From NCBI GenBank assembly GCA_944324495.1, contig CALUWN010000002.1, positions 154,390-218,389 of the forward strand: DNA of 64,000 nucleotides, written 5' to 3'. A program made the position numbers and the translations under genes. How positions within the stretch are numbered: the stretch's first letter is position 1; each line of letters opens with the position of its first letter. The stretch is from an uncultured Mucispirillum sp. (GTDB taxonomy: Bacteria > Chrysiogenota > Deferribacteres > Deferribacterales > Mucispirillaceae). Shown here piece after piece: positions 42,835-52,640 of the stretch. The notes under the pieces are model-generated. The model was not told where the DNA came from, made no database searches, and saw nothing but the letters and a program-made list of their open reading frames with translations.

Positions 42835-43965
42835 ATGGATATATTAATAAATTTTATGGATACAGGTGCTTTAGGCGGTTTGCTTACGTATAAGCATGTT
42901 ATTATGCTTATCGTTGGCGGTATTTTCCTGTATCTTGCTATTGCAAAACAGTATGAACCACTTTTACTTGTACCAATTGGTTTTGGTATAATAGTTGGTA
43001 ATATTCCAGCAGACCCAATGCTTGAAATGGGCATACATGACCATAACAGTGTATTAGGTTATTTATATAAAGGTGTTGAGCTTGGAATTTATCCACCACT
43101 TGTATTTTTAGGTGTTGGTGCTATGACAGACTTTTCTGCCATGCTTTCTCAACCACGCCTTATGCTTTTAGGAGCAGCTGCTCAAATTGGTGTATTCCTT
43201 ACTTTCTTAGGAAGTTTATTTTTAGGCTTCACTTTAAAAGAGGCAGCAGCTATTGGTATTATTGGTGGTGCTGATGGTCCTACATCTATATTTGTGGCAT
43301 CAAAGCTTGCAAAAGATTATTTGCCAGTTATTACATTAGCAGGTTATTCTTACATGGCTTTAGTACCAGTATTACAGCCACCAGTTATTAGGCTTTTAAC
43401 TACTAAAAAAGAACGTATGATAAAAATGGCACCTTCCAAACCAGTATCAAAAAGAATGAGGGTGTTATTTCCTATATTTACATTTATCATCGTTTCAATG
43501 CTTGACCCGGGTGCATTAATATTAATAGGTATGCTTGCATTAGGTAACTTATTAAGAGAATCTGGTGTAACTGAACGTCTTGCAAAAACAGCAAGAACTG
43601 TTATTATTGATACAGTAGTTATTATACTTGGTTTAACAGTTGGTGCTTCCACTCAGGCAGAAAAATTCTTAACACCAGAATCACTTAAAATATTTGGTTT
43701 AGGTGCTGCGGCTTTCTGTGTGGCAACTGCATCAGGCGTTCTTTTTGCAAAACTTATGAATTTATTTACTAAAAATAAAATCAACCCTATTATTGGTGCA
43801 GCAGGTGTATCTGCGGTGCCACTGTCAGCCAGAGTTTGTCAAATAGAGGGTGCAAAAGAAGACCCATCAAACTTTTTAATTATGCACGCTATGGCACCAA
43901 ACGTAGCAGGGGTTATTGGTTCTGCCGTTGCAGCAGGTGTGTTTATTTCAAAATATGCAGGTTAA
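42835..43965 (+). CDS. Sodium-pumping decarboxylase beta subunit
   Basis: The 376-residue integral membrane protein has about nine hydrophobic helices and the conserved family segments GIIGGADGPTSIFVASKLA, with the Na+-binding Asp, and NFLIMHAMAPNVAGVIGSAV. It decarboxylates carboxybiotin and exports sodium, as in OadB/GcdB/MmdB. It ends the operon, followed by a terminator. It implies a sodium gradient used by ATP synthase, flagella or transport in this organism. Confidence 0.94.
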   Translation: MDILINFMDTGALGGLLTYKHVIMLIVGGIFLYLAIAKQYEPLLLVPIGFGIIVGNIPADPMLEMGIHDHNSVLGYLYKGVELGIYPPLVFLGVGAMTDFSAMLSQPRLMLLGAAAQIGVFLTFLGSLFLGFTLKEAAAIGIIGGADGPTSIFVASKLAKDYLPVITLAGYSYMALVPVLQPPVIRLLTTKKERMIKMAPSKPVSKRMRVLFPIFTFIIVSMLDPGALILIGMLALGNLLRESGVTERLAKTARTVIIDTVVIILGLTVGASTQAEKFLTPESLKIFGLGAAAFCVATASGVLFAKLMNLFTKNKINPIIGAAGVSAVPLSARVCQIEGAKEDPSNFLIMHAMAPNVAGVIGSAVAAGVFISKYAG

Positions 43966-43992
43966 TTTATAAAGATAAATTAATCATAATAT

Positions 43993-44024
43993 AAAAGGAC
44001 TGGCTCAAAAACCAGTCCTTTTTT
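43993..44024 (+). terminator. Terminator of the decarboxylase operon
   Basis: AAAAGGACTGG and CCAGTCCTTTTTT form a strong stem with an eight-base loop. It abuts the start of the repeat element. Confidence 0.9.
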
Positions 44025-44236
44025 ATCTGCTTCACCCCCATTTTTTTTGCAACACCTTATGTCACCTTGATGCGGAGCCGAAGAGTCTATAATTTTTACT
44101 AGCTGGAACATTATAAGATTCTTCGCCTACTATCGTAGGCTCAGAATGACAGTTATTACAATTATTTCTATTTTTACATATATTATCAAGTAGTTATAGC
44201 ATTTTTTAATAAAAAAAGGGGGTGAAGCAGATAAAA
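44021..44236. repeat. MITE-like dispersed repeat with terminal inverted repeats (copy A)
   Basis: About 215 bases bounded by inverted ends TTTTATCTGCTTCACCCCC and its complement near 44217-44236. The interior has no gene and contains a GCCTAC-TATC-GTAGGC hairpin (44125-44140). The segment 44114-44216 recurs almost identically, inverted, at 63329-63431. The TGTCATTCTGAGCC...GGCGAAGAATCT core resembles a palindrome family seen dispersed in many bacterial genomes. No transposase lies nearby, so it is presumably mobilised in trans. This fills the 330-base gap before ubiD. Confidence 0.8.
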
Positions 44237-44295
44237 CTCTTGTATATTTCTTTAAAATTATTTATCCTACTATGAAATAAATTTGATGGTGATAT

Positions 44296-45744
44296 ATGGC
44301 TTATAACGATTTACGTGATTTTATTAAAGCTTTAGAAAAAGCTAGTGAAATTAAAAAAGTTAATGCAAAAGTAGACCCTATTTTAGAAGTGGCAGAGATT
44401 ACCGATAGAGTATCAAAAGAATACGGCCCTGCTTTAATGTTTGAAAACGTTGATGGTTCAGACCATAATATTGTAATAAATATATTTGGCTCTATAAAAA
44501 GAATGTGTATGGCTTTAGAAGTTGATGATTTAGATGAATTAGGCAATAGAATCATTAATTTAATGGATAAAAATACACCACAAAATTTTATGGATAAGTT
44601 AAAAAGCCTTCCTATGCTTGTGGAGCTTAGTAATATACTTCCAAAAACAGTTAAAAAAGGACCTTGTAAAGAAGTTATTTTAAAAGGTGATGATGTAGAT
44701 TTATTTAAGTTCCCAGTTATTAAATGCTGGCCGCAGGATGCAGGAAGATTTATTACTATGCCTTGCGTTTTTACTAAAGACCCAGAAACTGGCACTAGAA
44801 ACTGCGGAATGTATAGAATGCAGGTGTATGATAAAAATACAACAGGTATGCACTGGCATATTCACCATGGTGGAGCAGACCATTTTAGAAAAGCTAAAAG
44901 AATGGGTATGGAAAAACTAGAAGTTGCTGTGGCTTTAGGGCCTGACCCTGTAGTTACTTTTTCTGCCACAGCTCCAGTGCCTGATGGTATTGATGAGATG
45001 CTTTTTGCTGGCTTTATTAGAAAACAGGCAGTAGAAATGGTAAAATGTGAAACTGTTGATTTAGAAGTGCCAGCAAACAGCGAAATAGTTTTAGAAGGTT
45101 ATGTATTAACTGATGAATTAAGAAGGGAAGGTCCATTTGGCGACCATACAGGTTATTATTCTTTAGCTGATGATTTCCCTGTATTTCATATTACTTGTAT
45201 AACACATAGAAAAGATGCAATCTACCCAACTACAATAGTTGGTAAACCACCTATGGAAGACTGTTACATGGGGGTTGCAACTGGTAGAATATTCCTGCCT
45301 ATTCTTAAAAAGCAGGTTCCAGAAATAGTGGATATGTATATGCCCCTTGAAGGTGTATTTCATAACATTATGTTTTTATCTATTGATAAAAAATACCCAA
45401 TGCAGGCACATAAGATAATGCATTATGTGTGGGGCACAGGACAGATGATGTTTACTAAGATGATTGTAATTGTTGATAAAGATGTAGATGTTAAAAATAC
45501 AAACGAAGTGTTATGGAGAATGGGTAATAATGTGGACTGGGAACGGGATATTTGCGTTGTAAAAGGCCCTGTTGATACATTAGACCATTCTTCCCCTTAT
45601 GCTTTTTGGGGTAATAAAATAGGTATTGATGCTACTAAAAAACTTCCTAGCGAAGGGCATATGCGTGAATGGCCAGAAGATATTATTATGAGTGATGATA
45701 TTAAAGAGAAAGTAACAAAACGCTGGAAAGAGTACGGTTTATAA
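44296..45744 (+). CDS. ubiD: UbiD-family prenylated-FMN-dependent decarboxylase
   Basis: The 482-residue UbiD protein has the hallmark segments EGPFGDHTGYYS (about residue 277) and a conserved R/E-rich active-site region, plus the family fold in YPTTIVGKPPMEDCYMGVATG. These enzymes need prenyl-FMN from a UbiX partner, not encoded here. UbiD family members decarboxylate aromatic acids or quinone precursors, and with UbiE elsewhere in the window a quinone role is plausible. The exact substrate is not determinable. Confidence 0.85.
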   Translation: MAYNDLRDFIKALEKASEIKKVNAKVDPILEVAEITDRVSKEYGPALMFENVDGSDHNIVINIFGSIKRMCMALEVDDLDELGNRIINLMDKNTPQNFMDKLKSLPMLVELSNILPKTVKKGPCKEVILKGDDVDLFKFPVIKCWPQDAGRFITMPCVFTKDPETGTRNCGMYRMQVYDKNTTGMHWHIHHGGADHFRKAKRMGMEKLEVAVALGPDPVVTFSATAPVPDGIDEMLFAGFIRKQAVEMVKCETVDLEVPANSEIVLEGYVLTDELRREGPFGDHTGYYSLADDFPVFHITCITHRKDAIYPTTIVGKPPMEDCYMGVATGRIFLPILKKQVPEIVDMYMPLEGVFHNIMFLSIDKKYPMQAHKIMHYVWGTGQMMFTKMIVIVDKDVDVKNTNEVLWRMGNNVDWERDICVVKGPVDTLDHSSPYAFWGNKIGIDATKKLPSEGHMREWPEDIIMSDDIKEKVTKRWKEYGL

Positions 45745-45747
45745 TAT

Positions 45748-46389
45748 ATGGGTGGTAAAAAAGACTTAGTTCCTTTTATGGACTATTTAAAGGAGCTTTT
45801 CCCTGAAGCAAGATGTGAGCTTATATATAATAACCCTTTTCAGTTATTAGTTGCTACTATACTTTCTGCACAATGCACTGATAAGCAGGTGAATAAAGTA
45901 ACACCTGCTTTATTTGCAGCTTATCCTGATGCAAAAAGTATGAGTGAAGCTCCAATAGAAAAAATAGAAGAATTAATCCATTCTACAGGTTTTTATAAAA
46001 ATAAGGCAAAGAATATTAAAAGTATGGCTTATGCTTTAGTTAAGGACCATAATGGGCAGGTGCCAGATAATATGGATGAGCTTGTAAAACTTCCTGGAGT
46101 GGGGCGAAAAACTGCCAATGTGGTACTGGGCAACGCTTTTCAAGTTCCCGGTATGGTTGTAGATACTCATGTTAAGAGGATTACAAATAGATATGGGCTT
46201 ACAAAAAATTCTGACCCTGAAAAAATAGAGCAGGATTTAATGAAAATATTTCCTAAAGAACGCTGGACAGAGCTTTCCCATCAGCTTGTACTTTTTGGCA
46301 GGTATTTTTGTGAAGCTAAAAAACCAAAATGCAGTGAATGTAAAATAATTTCATACTGCCCAGCATATAAAAAAATGGTTAAAAAATAA
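45748..46389 (+). CDS. nth: Endonuclease III (DNA glycosylase/AP lyase)
   Basis: The 213 residues contain the helix-hairpin-helix LPGVGRKTANVVLGNAF with the catalytic Lys, VDTHVKRITNR with the catalytic Asp, and the C-terminal 4Fe-4S motif C-x6-C-x2-C-x5-C (CEAKKPKCSECKIISYC). It removes oxidised pyrimidines. It starts three bases after ubiD's stop and overlaps larC at the stop codon, so the three genes form a unit, though functionally unrelated. Confidence 0.95.
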   Translation: MGGKKDLVPFMDYLKELFPEARCELIYNNPFQLLVATILSAQCTDKQVNKVTPALFAAYPDAKSMSEAPIEKIEELIHSTGFYKNKAKNIKSMAYALVKDHNGQVPDNMDELVKLPGVGRKTANVVLGNAFQVPGMVVDTHVKRITNRYGLTKNSDPEKIEQDLMKIFPKERWTELSHQLVLFGRYFCEAKKPKCSECKIISYCPAYKKMVKK

Positions 46390-47531
46390 TGAAAGAATTA
46401 TATATTAATATGACTTCAGGTATTTCTGGGGATATGACACTTGCCCTGCTTTTATCTTTAGGGGCAGATAAAGAAAAGCTTTCATCTATACTTTCAAATA
46501 TATTAGGTCAAAAGGTAGAATTAGAGCTTGAAACAGTATGGCGTCAAGCTGTTGCCTGCAATAAATTAAATATAAAATGTAATATAGAGGGCGAACCTTT
46601 CAGGCATTTTTCAGATATTAAAAAGATGATAGAAAGTGCAGACTGTAAAGAAAGTATAAAAGCAAACGCCATAAAATCATTTGAAATAATAGCAGAAGCA
46701 GAAAGCAAGGTACATGGCATTGATATTGAAGAAGTGCATTTTCACGAAATAGGTGCAGTGGATACTATTATTGATTTATTTGGAGTAAGCTTTGCACTAG
46801 ATGATTTAGGTATTGAAAAAATTACAGCAAATAAAGTACCACTTGGTACTGGCTTTATAAATGCAGCCCATGGGCTTATTATGCTTCCTGCCCCTGCAAC
46901 ATTAAAAATATTACACAATATTCCTGTTAATAAGTTAGATATAGAGGGTGAATTTGTAACACCAACAGGGGCAGCCATATTAAAAACATATGTTTCAGAA
47001 TTTACTTCAAGCTATAATGGCATAATAATAAACGACAGCTATGCAACAGGAGAAAAGGAGTTTGCAGGTGTTGCAAATATGCTTCAAGGTATAATCTTAG
47101 AAAATGGATACAGTAATGAAGTAATAAATATTTCTACAAATATAGATAATATGACAGGTGAGCAGTTAGGTTATTTATATGAAAAGTTAATGGAAAAAGG
47201 TGCGTTAGATGTGGCTTTTATACCTGCTTTTATGAAAAAAAACAGACCTGCTTATGTGGTAAATATTATGACTCAAGAGCAGAATAAGGAAAATATTATA
47301 TATACTCTTTTTAAATATTCTTCCACCATAGGTATGCGTATAGAAAAAATGGAAAGAGTAGAAATGAATAGAAAAATAGTGGAAAAAGAAGTATTAGGTG
47401 AAAAGATTAGGGTAAAAGAAATATCTTATAAGGATATAACAAGATTTAGCCCAGAATATGAAGATATAAAAAGAATAGCTAATATAAAAAATATTTCAAT
47501 AGATGAAGTATTAAAAGATTTCAGGGCTTAA
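46389..47531 (+). CDS. larC: LarC nickel-insertion protein (pincer cofactor synthesis)
   Basis: The 380-residue DUF111 protein begins with the family signature MTSGISGDMTLALLLSLGAD and contains EVHFHEIGAVDTIIDLFG and FVTPTGAAIL. LarC inserts nickel into the pyridinium pincer cofactor of lactate racemase and related enzymes. No larA, larB or larE is within the window. A nickel-responsive regulator gene lies 7 kb downstream. In some relatives LarC requires a ribosomal frameshift, but this gene is one frame. Confidence 0.88.
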   Translation: MKELYINMTSGISGDMTLALLLSLGADKEKLSSILSNILGQKVELELETVWRQAVACNKLNIKCNIEGEPFRHFSDIKKMIESADCKESIKANAIKSFEIIAEAESKVHGIDIEEVHFHEIGAVDTIIDLFGVSFALDDLGIEKITANKVPLGTGFINAAHGLIMLPAPATLKILHNIPVNKLDIEGEFVTPTGAAILKTYVSEFTSSYNGIIINDSYATGEKEFAGVANMLQGIILENGYSNEVINISTNIDNMTGEQLGYLYEKLMEKGALDVAFIPAFMKKNRPAYVVNIMTQEQNKENIIYTLFKYSSTIGMRIEKMERVEMNRKIVEKEVLGEKIRVKEISYKDITRFSPEYEDIKRIANIKNISIDEVLKDFRA

Positions 47532-47547
47532 TTTGTAAGCCCTGAAA
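47519..47547 (-). terminator. Hairpin between convergent larC and the phosphoethanolamine-transferase-like gene
   Basis: TTTCAGGGCTTA and TAAGCCCTGAAA are perfectly complementary around a five-base loop. It overlaps the last codons of larC and probably terminates the opposing gene, since a T-rich run follows on the minus strand. Confidence 0.7.
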
Positions 47548-47548
47548 A

Positions 47549-48643
47549 TTATTGTACTGGTTTTGCCTTATAGTTTTTATACTCATTTGGTACAGAAATT
47601 AATCTAGAGGAACAGATGTTTAATGAATCATCAAGTACATCTGTTTTAATATTAGCACAACCTATCATAGAATGAAATATACTATCATGAGTGATAATTT
47701 TATTTAAATTATTGGATACAATATCTAAGTTAGTATATGTTTTTGCTTTATCAGAAAACCATACTGCAAAGGGTACAACACCTACTTCTTTTATATGGAG
47801 CCTCCCATGGCTATGTAGGCGTAATCCACCTTCTCCAAGACTTTGTCCATGGTCAGAAGAAAAGAATATAATGGCATTTTTATCTTTTAATTTTTCAACA
47901 ATAGAATTTAAGAGTTTATCTGTTTCTACAATAGTATTATCGTATGAGTTAGTAAGGTGTTCTGCTGGGCAGTCCAATGCGAAATTACCACATAATGGTT
48001 TCCACAAAGCTTCATCATGATTAAATCTTGTGTTATAATCCCAGTGACTGCCGTTTAACTGCATAACTATGAGTTTATTTTTACTATCATGAGCCATAAC
48101 ATTATCAAAATATTTTAATAACTCTTTATCATATCTAATGGAGTAGTCGTTATTAAAAAATACGTAATCAGCATCACCTGCTATAATTTGCTGTCCATAA
48201 TCTGCTGTAGTTATAGCTGTTTGTGCTGAAATAAATGATGTATAATAGCCTGCTGCTTTAAAAACATTAAAGACAGAATATTCATCTAAAAACTTATAGC
48301 GTTCATCTCTACGTCGCATATCTGTAAGTAAACACGGAACAGAACGAGTAGTAACAGTTTCGCAGGCATACATCTCCTTAAATGATAAAAAATTATTTTT
48401 TTCCATATTTGGTGTAGTTTGTCGGCTATATCCATTAATATGAAGATGGTCTGGGCGTAAAGCATCAGTCAATACGAATACTACAACTCTTTCACTATCA
48501 TCGCTACTAACAGCATTAGGTAATTGAATTGAGTTTCTTTTATAGAACATATACTTTAAAATTATATTGTTACGAGTAAGATGATAAAAATTTTCATATA
48601 TTTTTTCTGGCAATATTTCCAAATCACTTCCAAAAACTGCCAT
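47549..48643 (-). CDS. C-terminal half of a phase-variable sulfatase/phosphoethanolamine-transferase-like gene
   Basis: This 364-residue part is the alkaline-phosphatase-superfamily catalytic domain: FVLTDALRPDHLHINGYSRQ near the metal-binding Asp, MYACETVTTRSVPCLLTDM with the likely Thr nucleophile, and SSDHGQSLGEGG plus LHSHGRLHIKEVG with metal ligands. In the deleted-G reading frame it continues from a membrane domain encoded upstream. Alone it would be a soluble fragment starting at ATG 48643. It is probably an LPS- or lipid A-modifying enzyme. Confidence 0.85.
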   Translation of the reverse strand: MAVFGSDLEILPEKIYENFYHLTRNNIILKYMFYKRNSIQLPNAVSSDDSERVVVFVLTDALRPDHLHINGYSRQTTPNMEKNNFLSFKEMYACETVTTRSVPCLLTDMRRRDERYKFLDEYSVFNVFKAAGYYTSFISAQTAITTADYGQQIIAGDADYVFFNNDYSIRYDKELLKYFDNVMAHDSKNKLIVMQLNGSHWDYNTRFNHDEALWKPLCGNFALDCPAEHLTNSYDNTIVETDKLLNSIVEKLKDKNAIIFFSSDHGQSLGEGGLRLHSHGRLHIKEVGVVPFAVWFSDKAKTYTNLDIVSNNLNKIITHDSIFHSMIGCANIKTDVLDDSLNICSSRLISVPNEYKNYKAKPVQ

Positions 48644-48719
48644 ATTTTCTGTACGAAGTTTACTTTTTTCATGTTTTAGATATTTTTCAGGCAGGAGTCC
48701 AATAATAAGTATGATTATA

Positions 48720-49214
48720 CTAAAAAAAAGAATTAGTAAATTCCCCCCCCCCAGTAATAGGTGGAAACTTGATTTTATTTCTTAATAAAATAAAAAATAA
48801 CGCAAATAAAAACCCAATTAGAAAAAACATTAATAGTTTTAAGTTAATAACACCTGCAGCTTCAGTAAAGTTTGTTGAAAAAACCATTTCAAAAGTACCA
48901 ATATTAAGCCCAATATTCATATATCCATATAAATATTGTAAACCGCCAGATACAGTAAAAGTTATAATAGCAAAAATGGCAAATATCCATTTATTGAGAC
49001 AAGCAATATACCATATAATAAAATCTCTCATTATGGATACAATAAAAAATAATATAATTATTTTTACAGGCAAGCCCAATTTTATTAAATAAGGTATATT
49101 ATACAATACAGAGTACACAGTAGTTAAGGATAATATAAATAAAAAAGCATACAGTGTATTTTTGTCTATATTAGAAAATTTAGTAAATAAATTTTTTATC
49201 ATATAAATATCCAT
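48720..49214 (-). CDS. N-terminal membrane half of the phase-variable gene
   Basis: This 164-residue part contains about four hydrophobic helices and corresponds to the membrane domain of EptA-type transferases. It reads through the homopolymer as Gly-Gly-Gly and stops 8 codons later (ending GGGEFTNSFF). Removing one G gives a fifth helix (NLLILFFSIIILIIGLLPEK) and direct fusion to the catalytic domain: 554 residues, 555 codons exactly from 49214 to 47549. The gene is currently out of frame. Confidence 0.85.
   Translation of the reverse strand: MDIYMIKNLFTKFSNIDKNTLYAFLFILSLTTVYSVLYNIPYLIKLGLPVKIIILFFIVSIMRDFIIWYIACLNKWIFAIFAIITFTVSGGLQYLYGYMNIGLNIGTFEMVFSTNFTEAAGVINLKLLMFFLIGFLFALFFILLRNKIKFPPITGGGEFTNSFF
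48743..48752 (-). repeat. Homopolymeric G10 tract, phase-variation switch
   Basis: Ten consecutive C on the + strand (G on the coding strand) lie within the open reading frame of an envelope-modifying enzyme. Removing one G exactly restores a full-length gene. Slipped-strand mispairing at such tracts is the usual phase-variation mechanism. It is by far the longest G/C run in the window. Confidence 0.88.
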
Positions 49215-49219
49215 AAATC

Positions 49220-49816
49220 CTACTGTTCAATCACCGTCACATCTTTAGGCAGTTTCTTTTTAAAAGTACTATCACTTATGGATTTATCATAAGCTACATC
49301 TGAAAAAGTAATAGTAGTAGTGTTTCCTGTGTTATCTTTACTTTGAAGCTGGCTAATTACTTTATCTTTAAAGAGAATATTAATATATACAACACCAGTA
49401 TTAGTTTTTGGTTTTAATATAAGCATATCTTTTTTTTCAGTAACAGAAAAAGTGGAAGAAAGCTTTTTAAAATCCATTAAAACTTGTAAAAGTGCATATT
49501 CTTTAATATCTTTTGCATTCATTTTTACAAGCTGATTATTTATTTCATCAAAATAATCTACCTTATCATTAGTAATTAAATACCATGAATTATAAGGCTC
49601 TTTATAATCCCACAGGGCAACTTCACCCATTTTAATAGATACTTTACCAGTGTATTCATCATCACCAAAATCTTTTAAATTATTAACCTGTATAAATTCA
49701 GCAGATAATGTTTTAATAGAAGATAAACTGTTTAATAAACTGTCTTTTTTATCAGCAGCATTAGCATAAACTGAAAAAAGAGCAAAGATAAAAGTAAGTA
49801 CAATAAGTCTTTTCAT
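49220..49816 (-). CDS. lolA: LolA-like periplasmic lipoprotein carrier
   Basis: The 198-residue precursor has a signal peptide (MKRLIVLTFIFALFSVYANA). The mature part has the LolA pattern: LNSLSSIKTLSAEFIQVN, then alternating strands, EVALWDYKEPYNSWYLITN and a closing strand TTITFSDVAYDK. LolA ferries lipoproteins from the LolCDE complex to the outer membrane. It lies 11 bases after secA. Confidence 0.85.
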   Translation of the reverse strand: MKRLIVLTFIFALFSVYANAADKKDSLLNSLSSIKTLSAEFIQVNNLKDFGDDEYTGKVSIKMGEVALWDYKEPYNSWYLITNDKVDYFDEINNQLVKMNAKDIKEYALLQVLMDFKKLSSTFSVTEKKDMLILKPKTNTGVVYINILFKDKVISQLQSKDNTGNTTTITFSDVAYDKSISDSTFKKKLPKDVTVIEQ

Positions 49817-49827
49817 ATATCACCTGC

Positions 49828-52425
49828 CTACTGCTGATTTGCTGCACCGTGGCAGTTTTTATATTTTTTGCCACTTCCACATGGGCATGGGTCGTTTCTA
49901 TTGATTTTTGGAGCATTTCTTTTTACAGGAGTTTTTGGTTTTGCTTCCTTTTCAAGTGAGCGTTTTTCTTTAATTCTTTTTTCATTTTCAGCCTGTAACT
50001 GCCTTAATTTTCTTGCATTTTCTTCTGCTGCTTCCTCTGGACTTTTTTCTTGAACTTTTACTCTCATAATAAGTTCTACAGTTTCCCTGTTTATTCTATC
50101 CATCATATCAACAAAAAGATTGTAAGCTTCTCTTTTATATTCTATTAATGGGTCTTTTTGACCGTAACCCCTTAAACCAACACTGTCACGCAGGTGGTCC
50201 ATTTGTAATAAGTGCTGTTTCCACCTGTTATCTAAAGTATTGATTAATATATATTTTGCAAAATCATCAAAATGTCCTTTAAATTCCTGTTTTCTTTCTT
50301 CAAACTTAGCTTCAAATTTTGCATATGTTTCATTTTTAGTAACATCTAATACTCTAGCTTCTGCATTAGAAAAATCAACACTAAAGCCAAATATTCTTTC
50401 AAATATTTTTTCAGCTTCATTAGGATTTGGGTTATTAGGTGTAATAAAATCTTCCAAAAGGGCAGATATAACATCAAGAGCATATTCTTTAATAAGCTTA
50501 TCAATATCTATACCCTTTAAAATCTGAGCTCGTAAGCCATAGACTACTTTTCTTTGAGCATTTGCCACATTATCATATTCAAGTAAATGTTTACGCATTT
50601 CAAAATGGAAGGCTTCCACTTTCTTTTGAGCCCCTTCAATAGTTTTAGAAATAAGGGAAGATTCTATTTCTTCACCACGTTTAAGCCCTAAAGTTGACAT
50701 AATGCGTGAAAGTTTTTCAGCACCAAATTTACGTAGTAAATCATCTTCTGTACTTAAATAAAATCTACTTTCACCATTATCACCCTGCCTGCCTGACCTG
50801 CCTCGTAACTGGTTATCAATACGGCGTGATTCGTGGCGTTCTGTACCTAAGATAAATAAACCGCCCAATTCCTGCACACCCTGCCCAAGTTTAATATCTG
50901 TACCACGGCCAGCCATATTAGTAGCAATAGTAACAGCACCAACTTTACCAGCAAGAGCAACAATTTCTGCCTCTCTTTCATGGTTTTTAGCATTTAATAC
51001 TTCATGCTTAATTTTAGCTTTTTGTAAAAGCTGAGAAAGCAGTTCACTTTTTTCAATAGAAATTGTACCCACAAGTACAGGCTGACCTTTTTTATGAAGC
51101 TCTGATATAACTTTAACAATAGCTTCATATTTTTCTTCAGCAGTTCTATAAATTACATCAGGTCTGTCTATTCTGTTTACTTTTTTATGAGTTGGCACAG
51201 GCACAACTTCTAAATCATAAATACTTTTAAATTCATTTGCTTCTGTCAAAGCAGTACCAGTCATACCTGCAAGTTTTTCATACATTCTAAAATAGTTTTG
51301 AAATGTAATGGAAGCATATGTTTGGTTTTCATTTTGTACAGGTACGCCTTCTTTTGCTTCTAAAGCTTGGTGAAGCCCGTCAGAATACCTTCTTCCCGGC
51401 ATAAGCCTGCCTGTAAATTCATCAACAATAATAACTTCGCCATTTTGTACAACGTAATCAACATCAAGTTTGAAAACAGCATGGGCTCTTAAAGCATTAT
51501 TAACATAGTGCAGGTTATCTACATTTTGGATATCGTAAAGGTTGCCAACTTTAAGCCCAGCTTCAACAAAGTTAATACCTTCATCTGTAAGGTCAGCCGA
51601 TTTTCTTTTTTCATCAACTTTATAATGCACATCAGGTTTAAGAAGTTTAACAACATTATTAACTGCATAATAGCTGTCTGTAGTGCTTTCAGCAGGCCCT
51701 GAAATAATAAGTGGAGTTCTTGCTTCATCAATTAAAATAGAGTCCACCTCATCCACAATAGCAAAATGAAGTTCACGCTGAACATACTCATTAATATCAT
51801 ATTTCATATTATCTCTAAGATAATCAAAACCAAATTCGTTGTTTGTGCCATAAGTAATATCACAGGCGTATGCTTCTTTTCTTGAAATATCAACAATTTT
51901 TACAGTAAATTCATCTTTATTATCCCATACAACCTGCCTTGAACCTGTACTTTGGATAATACCAACAGTTAAGCCAAGGGCTAAATAGATTGGAGCCATC
52001 CATGAAGCATCACGGCGGGCAAGATAATCATTGACTGTAACAAGGTGAGCACCTTTTCCTTCAATGGCGTTTAAATACATTGGGAGAGTAGCAACTAATG
52101 TTTTACCTTCACCAGTTTTCATTTCTGAGATTTTACCAGAATGGAGAACGTACCCACCCATAAGCTGCTCATCAAAATGACGCATTTTTAAAATTCTATC
52201 ACTAACTTCTCTAACAGTTGCAAAGGCTTCTGGAAGAATATCATTTAAGCTTTCACCTTCTGCCAAACGTTTTCTAAAAATAACTGTTTGGTTAAAAAGA
52301 GTTTCATTATCATATGTTTTTAATGTTTCCCCGTGTTTATTAATTGAAGAGATTAATGGAGATAATTTTTTAAATATTTTATCAGGGCTTGGAGTAAATA
52401 ATTTTTCTATTAAGTCTTTAAACAT
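49828..52425 (-). CDS. secA: Preprotein translocase ATPase SecA
   Basis: The start at 52425 is chosen because GGGAGAAG lies in front of it and the product begins [20 protein letters not shown], the usual SecA N-terminus. An upstream frame adds 22 unlikely residues. At 865 residues it has the DEAD-like motor ([18 protein letters not shown]), [37 protein letters not shown] motif and the zinc-binding tail [14 protein letters not shown]. It drives protein export through SecYEG. Confidence 0.97.
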   Translation of the reverse strand: MFKDLIEKLFTPSPDKIFKKLSPLISSINKHGETLKTYDNETLFNQTVIFRKRLAEGESLNDILPEAFATVREVSDRILKMRHFDEQLMGGYVLHSGKISEMKTGEGKTLVATLPMYLNAIEGKGAHLVTVNDYLARRDASWMAPIYLALGLTVGIIQSTGSRQVVWDNKDEFTVKIVDISRKEAYACDITYGTNNEFGFDYLRDNMKYDINEYVQRELHFAIVDEVDSILIDEARTPLIISGPAESTTDSYYAVNNVVKLLKPDVHYKVDEKRKSADLTDEGINFVEAGLKVGNLYDIQNVDNLHYVNNALRAHAVFKLDVDYVVQNGEVIIVDEFTGRLMPGRRYSDGLHQALEAKEGVPVQNENQTYASITFQNYFRMYEKLAGMTGTALTEANEFKSIYDLEVVPVPTHKKVNRIDRPDVIYRTAEEKYEAIVKVISELHKKGQPVLVGTISIEKSELLSQLLQKAKIKHEVLNAKNHEREAEIVALAGKVGAVTIATNMAGRGTDIKLGQGVQELGGLFILGTERHESRRIDNQLRGRSGRQGDNGESRFYLSTEDDLLRKFGAEKLSRIMSTLGLKRGEEIESSLISKTIEGAQKKVEAFHFEMRKHLLEYDNVANAQRKVVYGLRAQILKGIDIDKLIKEYALDVISALLEDFITPNNPNPNEAEKIFERIFGFSVDFSNAEARVLDVTKNETYAKFEAKFEERKQEFKGHFDDFAKYILINTLDNRWKQHLLQMDHLRDSVGLRGYGQKDPLIEYKREAYNLFVDMMDRINRETVELIMRVKVQEKSPEEAAEENARKLRQLQAENEKRIKEKRSLEKEAKPKTPVKRNAPKINRNDPCPCGSGKKYKNCHGAANQQ

Positions 52426-52568
52426 CGCTTCTCCCAAAATATATAGTTTGATTTTAAGGCGTATAATATAATTTTTGATGTATAAAATCAAGCCATTAAA
52501 TAAAAATAATCAATTTTTTTATAAATTCTACATAAATTAAATATAAAAAAATTTAAAGGTAAAAACTA

Positions 52569-52596
52569 TTGCATTTATAATATATTATGGTAAAAT
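52569..52596 (+). promoter_or_regulatory. Possible promoter of the first hemerythrin chemoreceptor gene
   Basis: TTGCAT and TAAAAT are 16 bases apart, 45 bases before the start codon. Moderate matches in an AT-rich divergent region with secA. Confidence 0.35.
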
Positions 52597-52640
52597 ATGC
52601 AGAATAATACTTTTATTATTTTATTAGGGGTGTAGTAGTT

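Noticed and set aside
44041..44120. Repeat interior as a small RNA gene
   Set aside because: The segment belongs to a dispersed mobile repeat, so its hairpin is better explained by the element itself.
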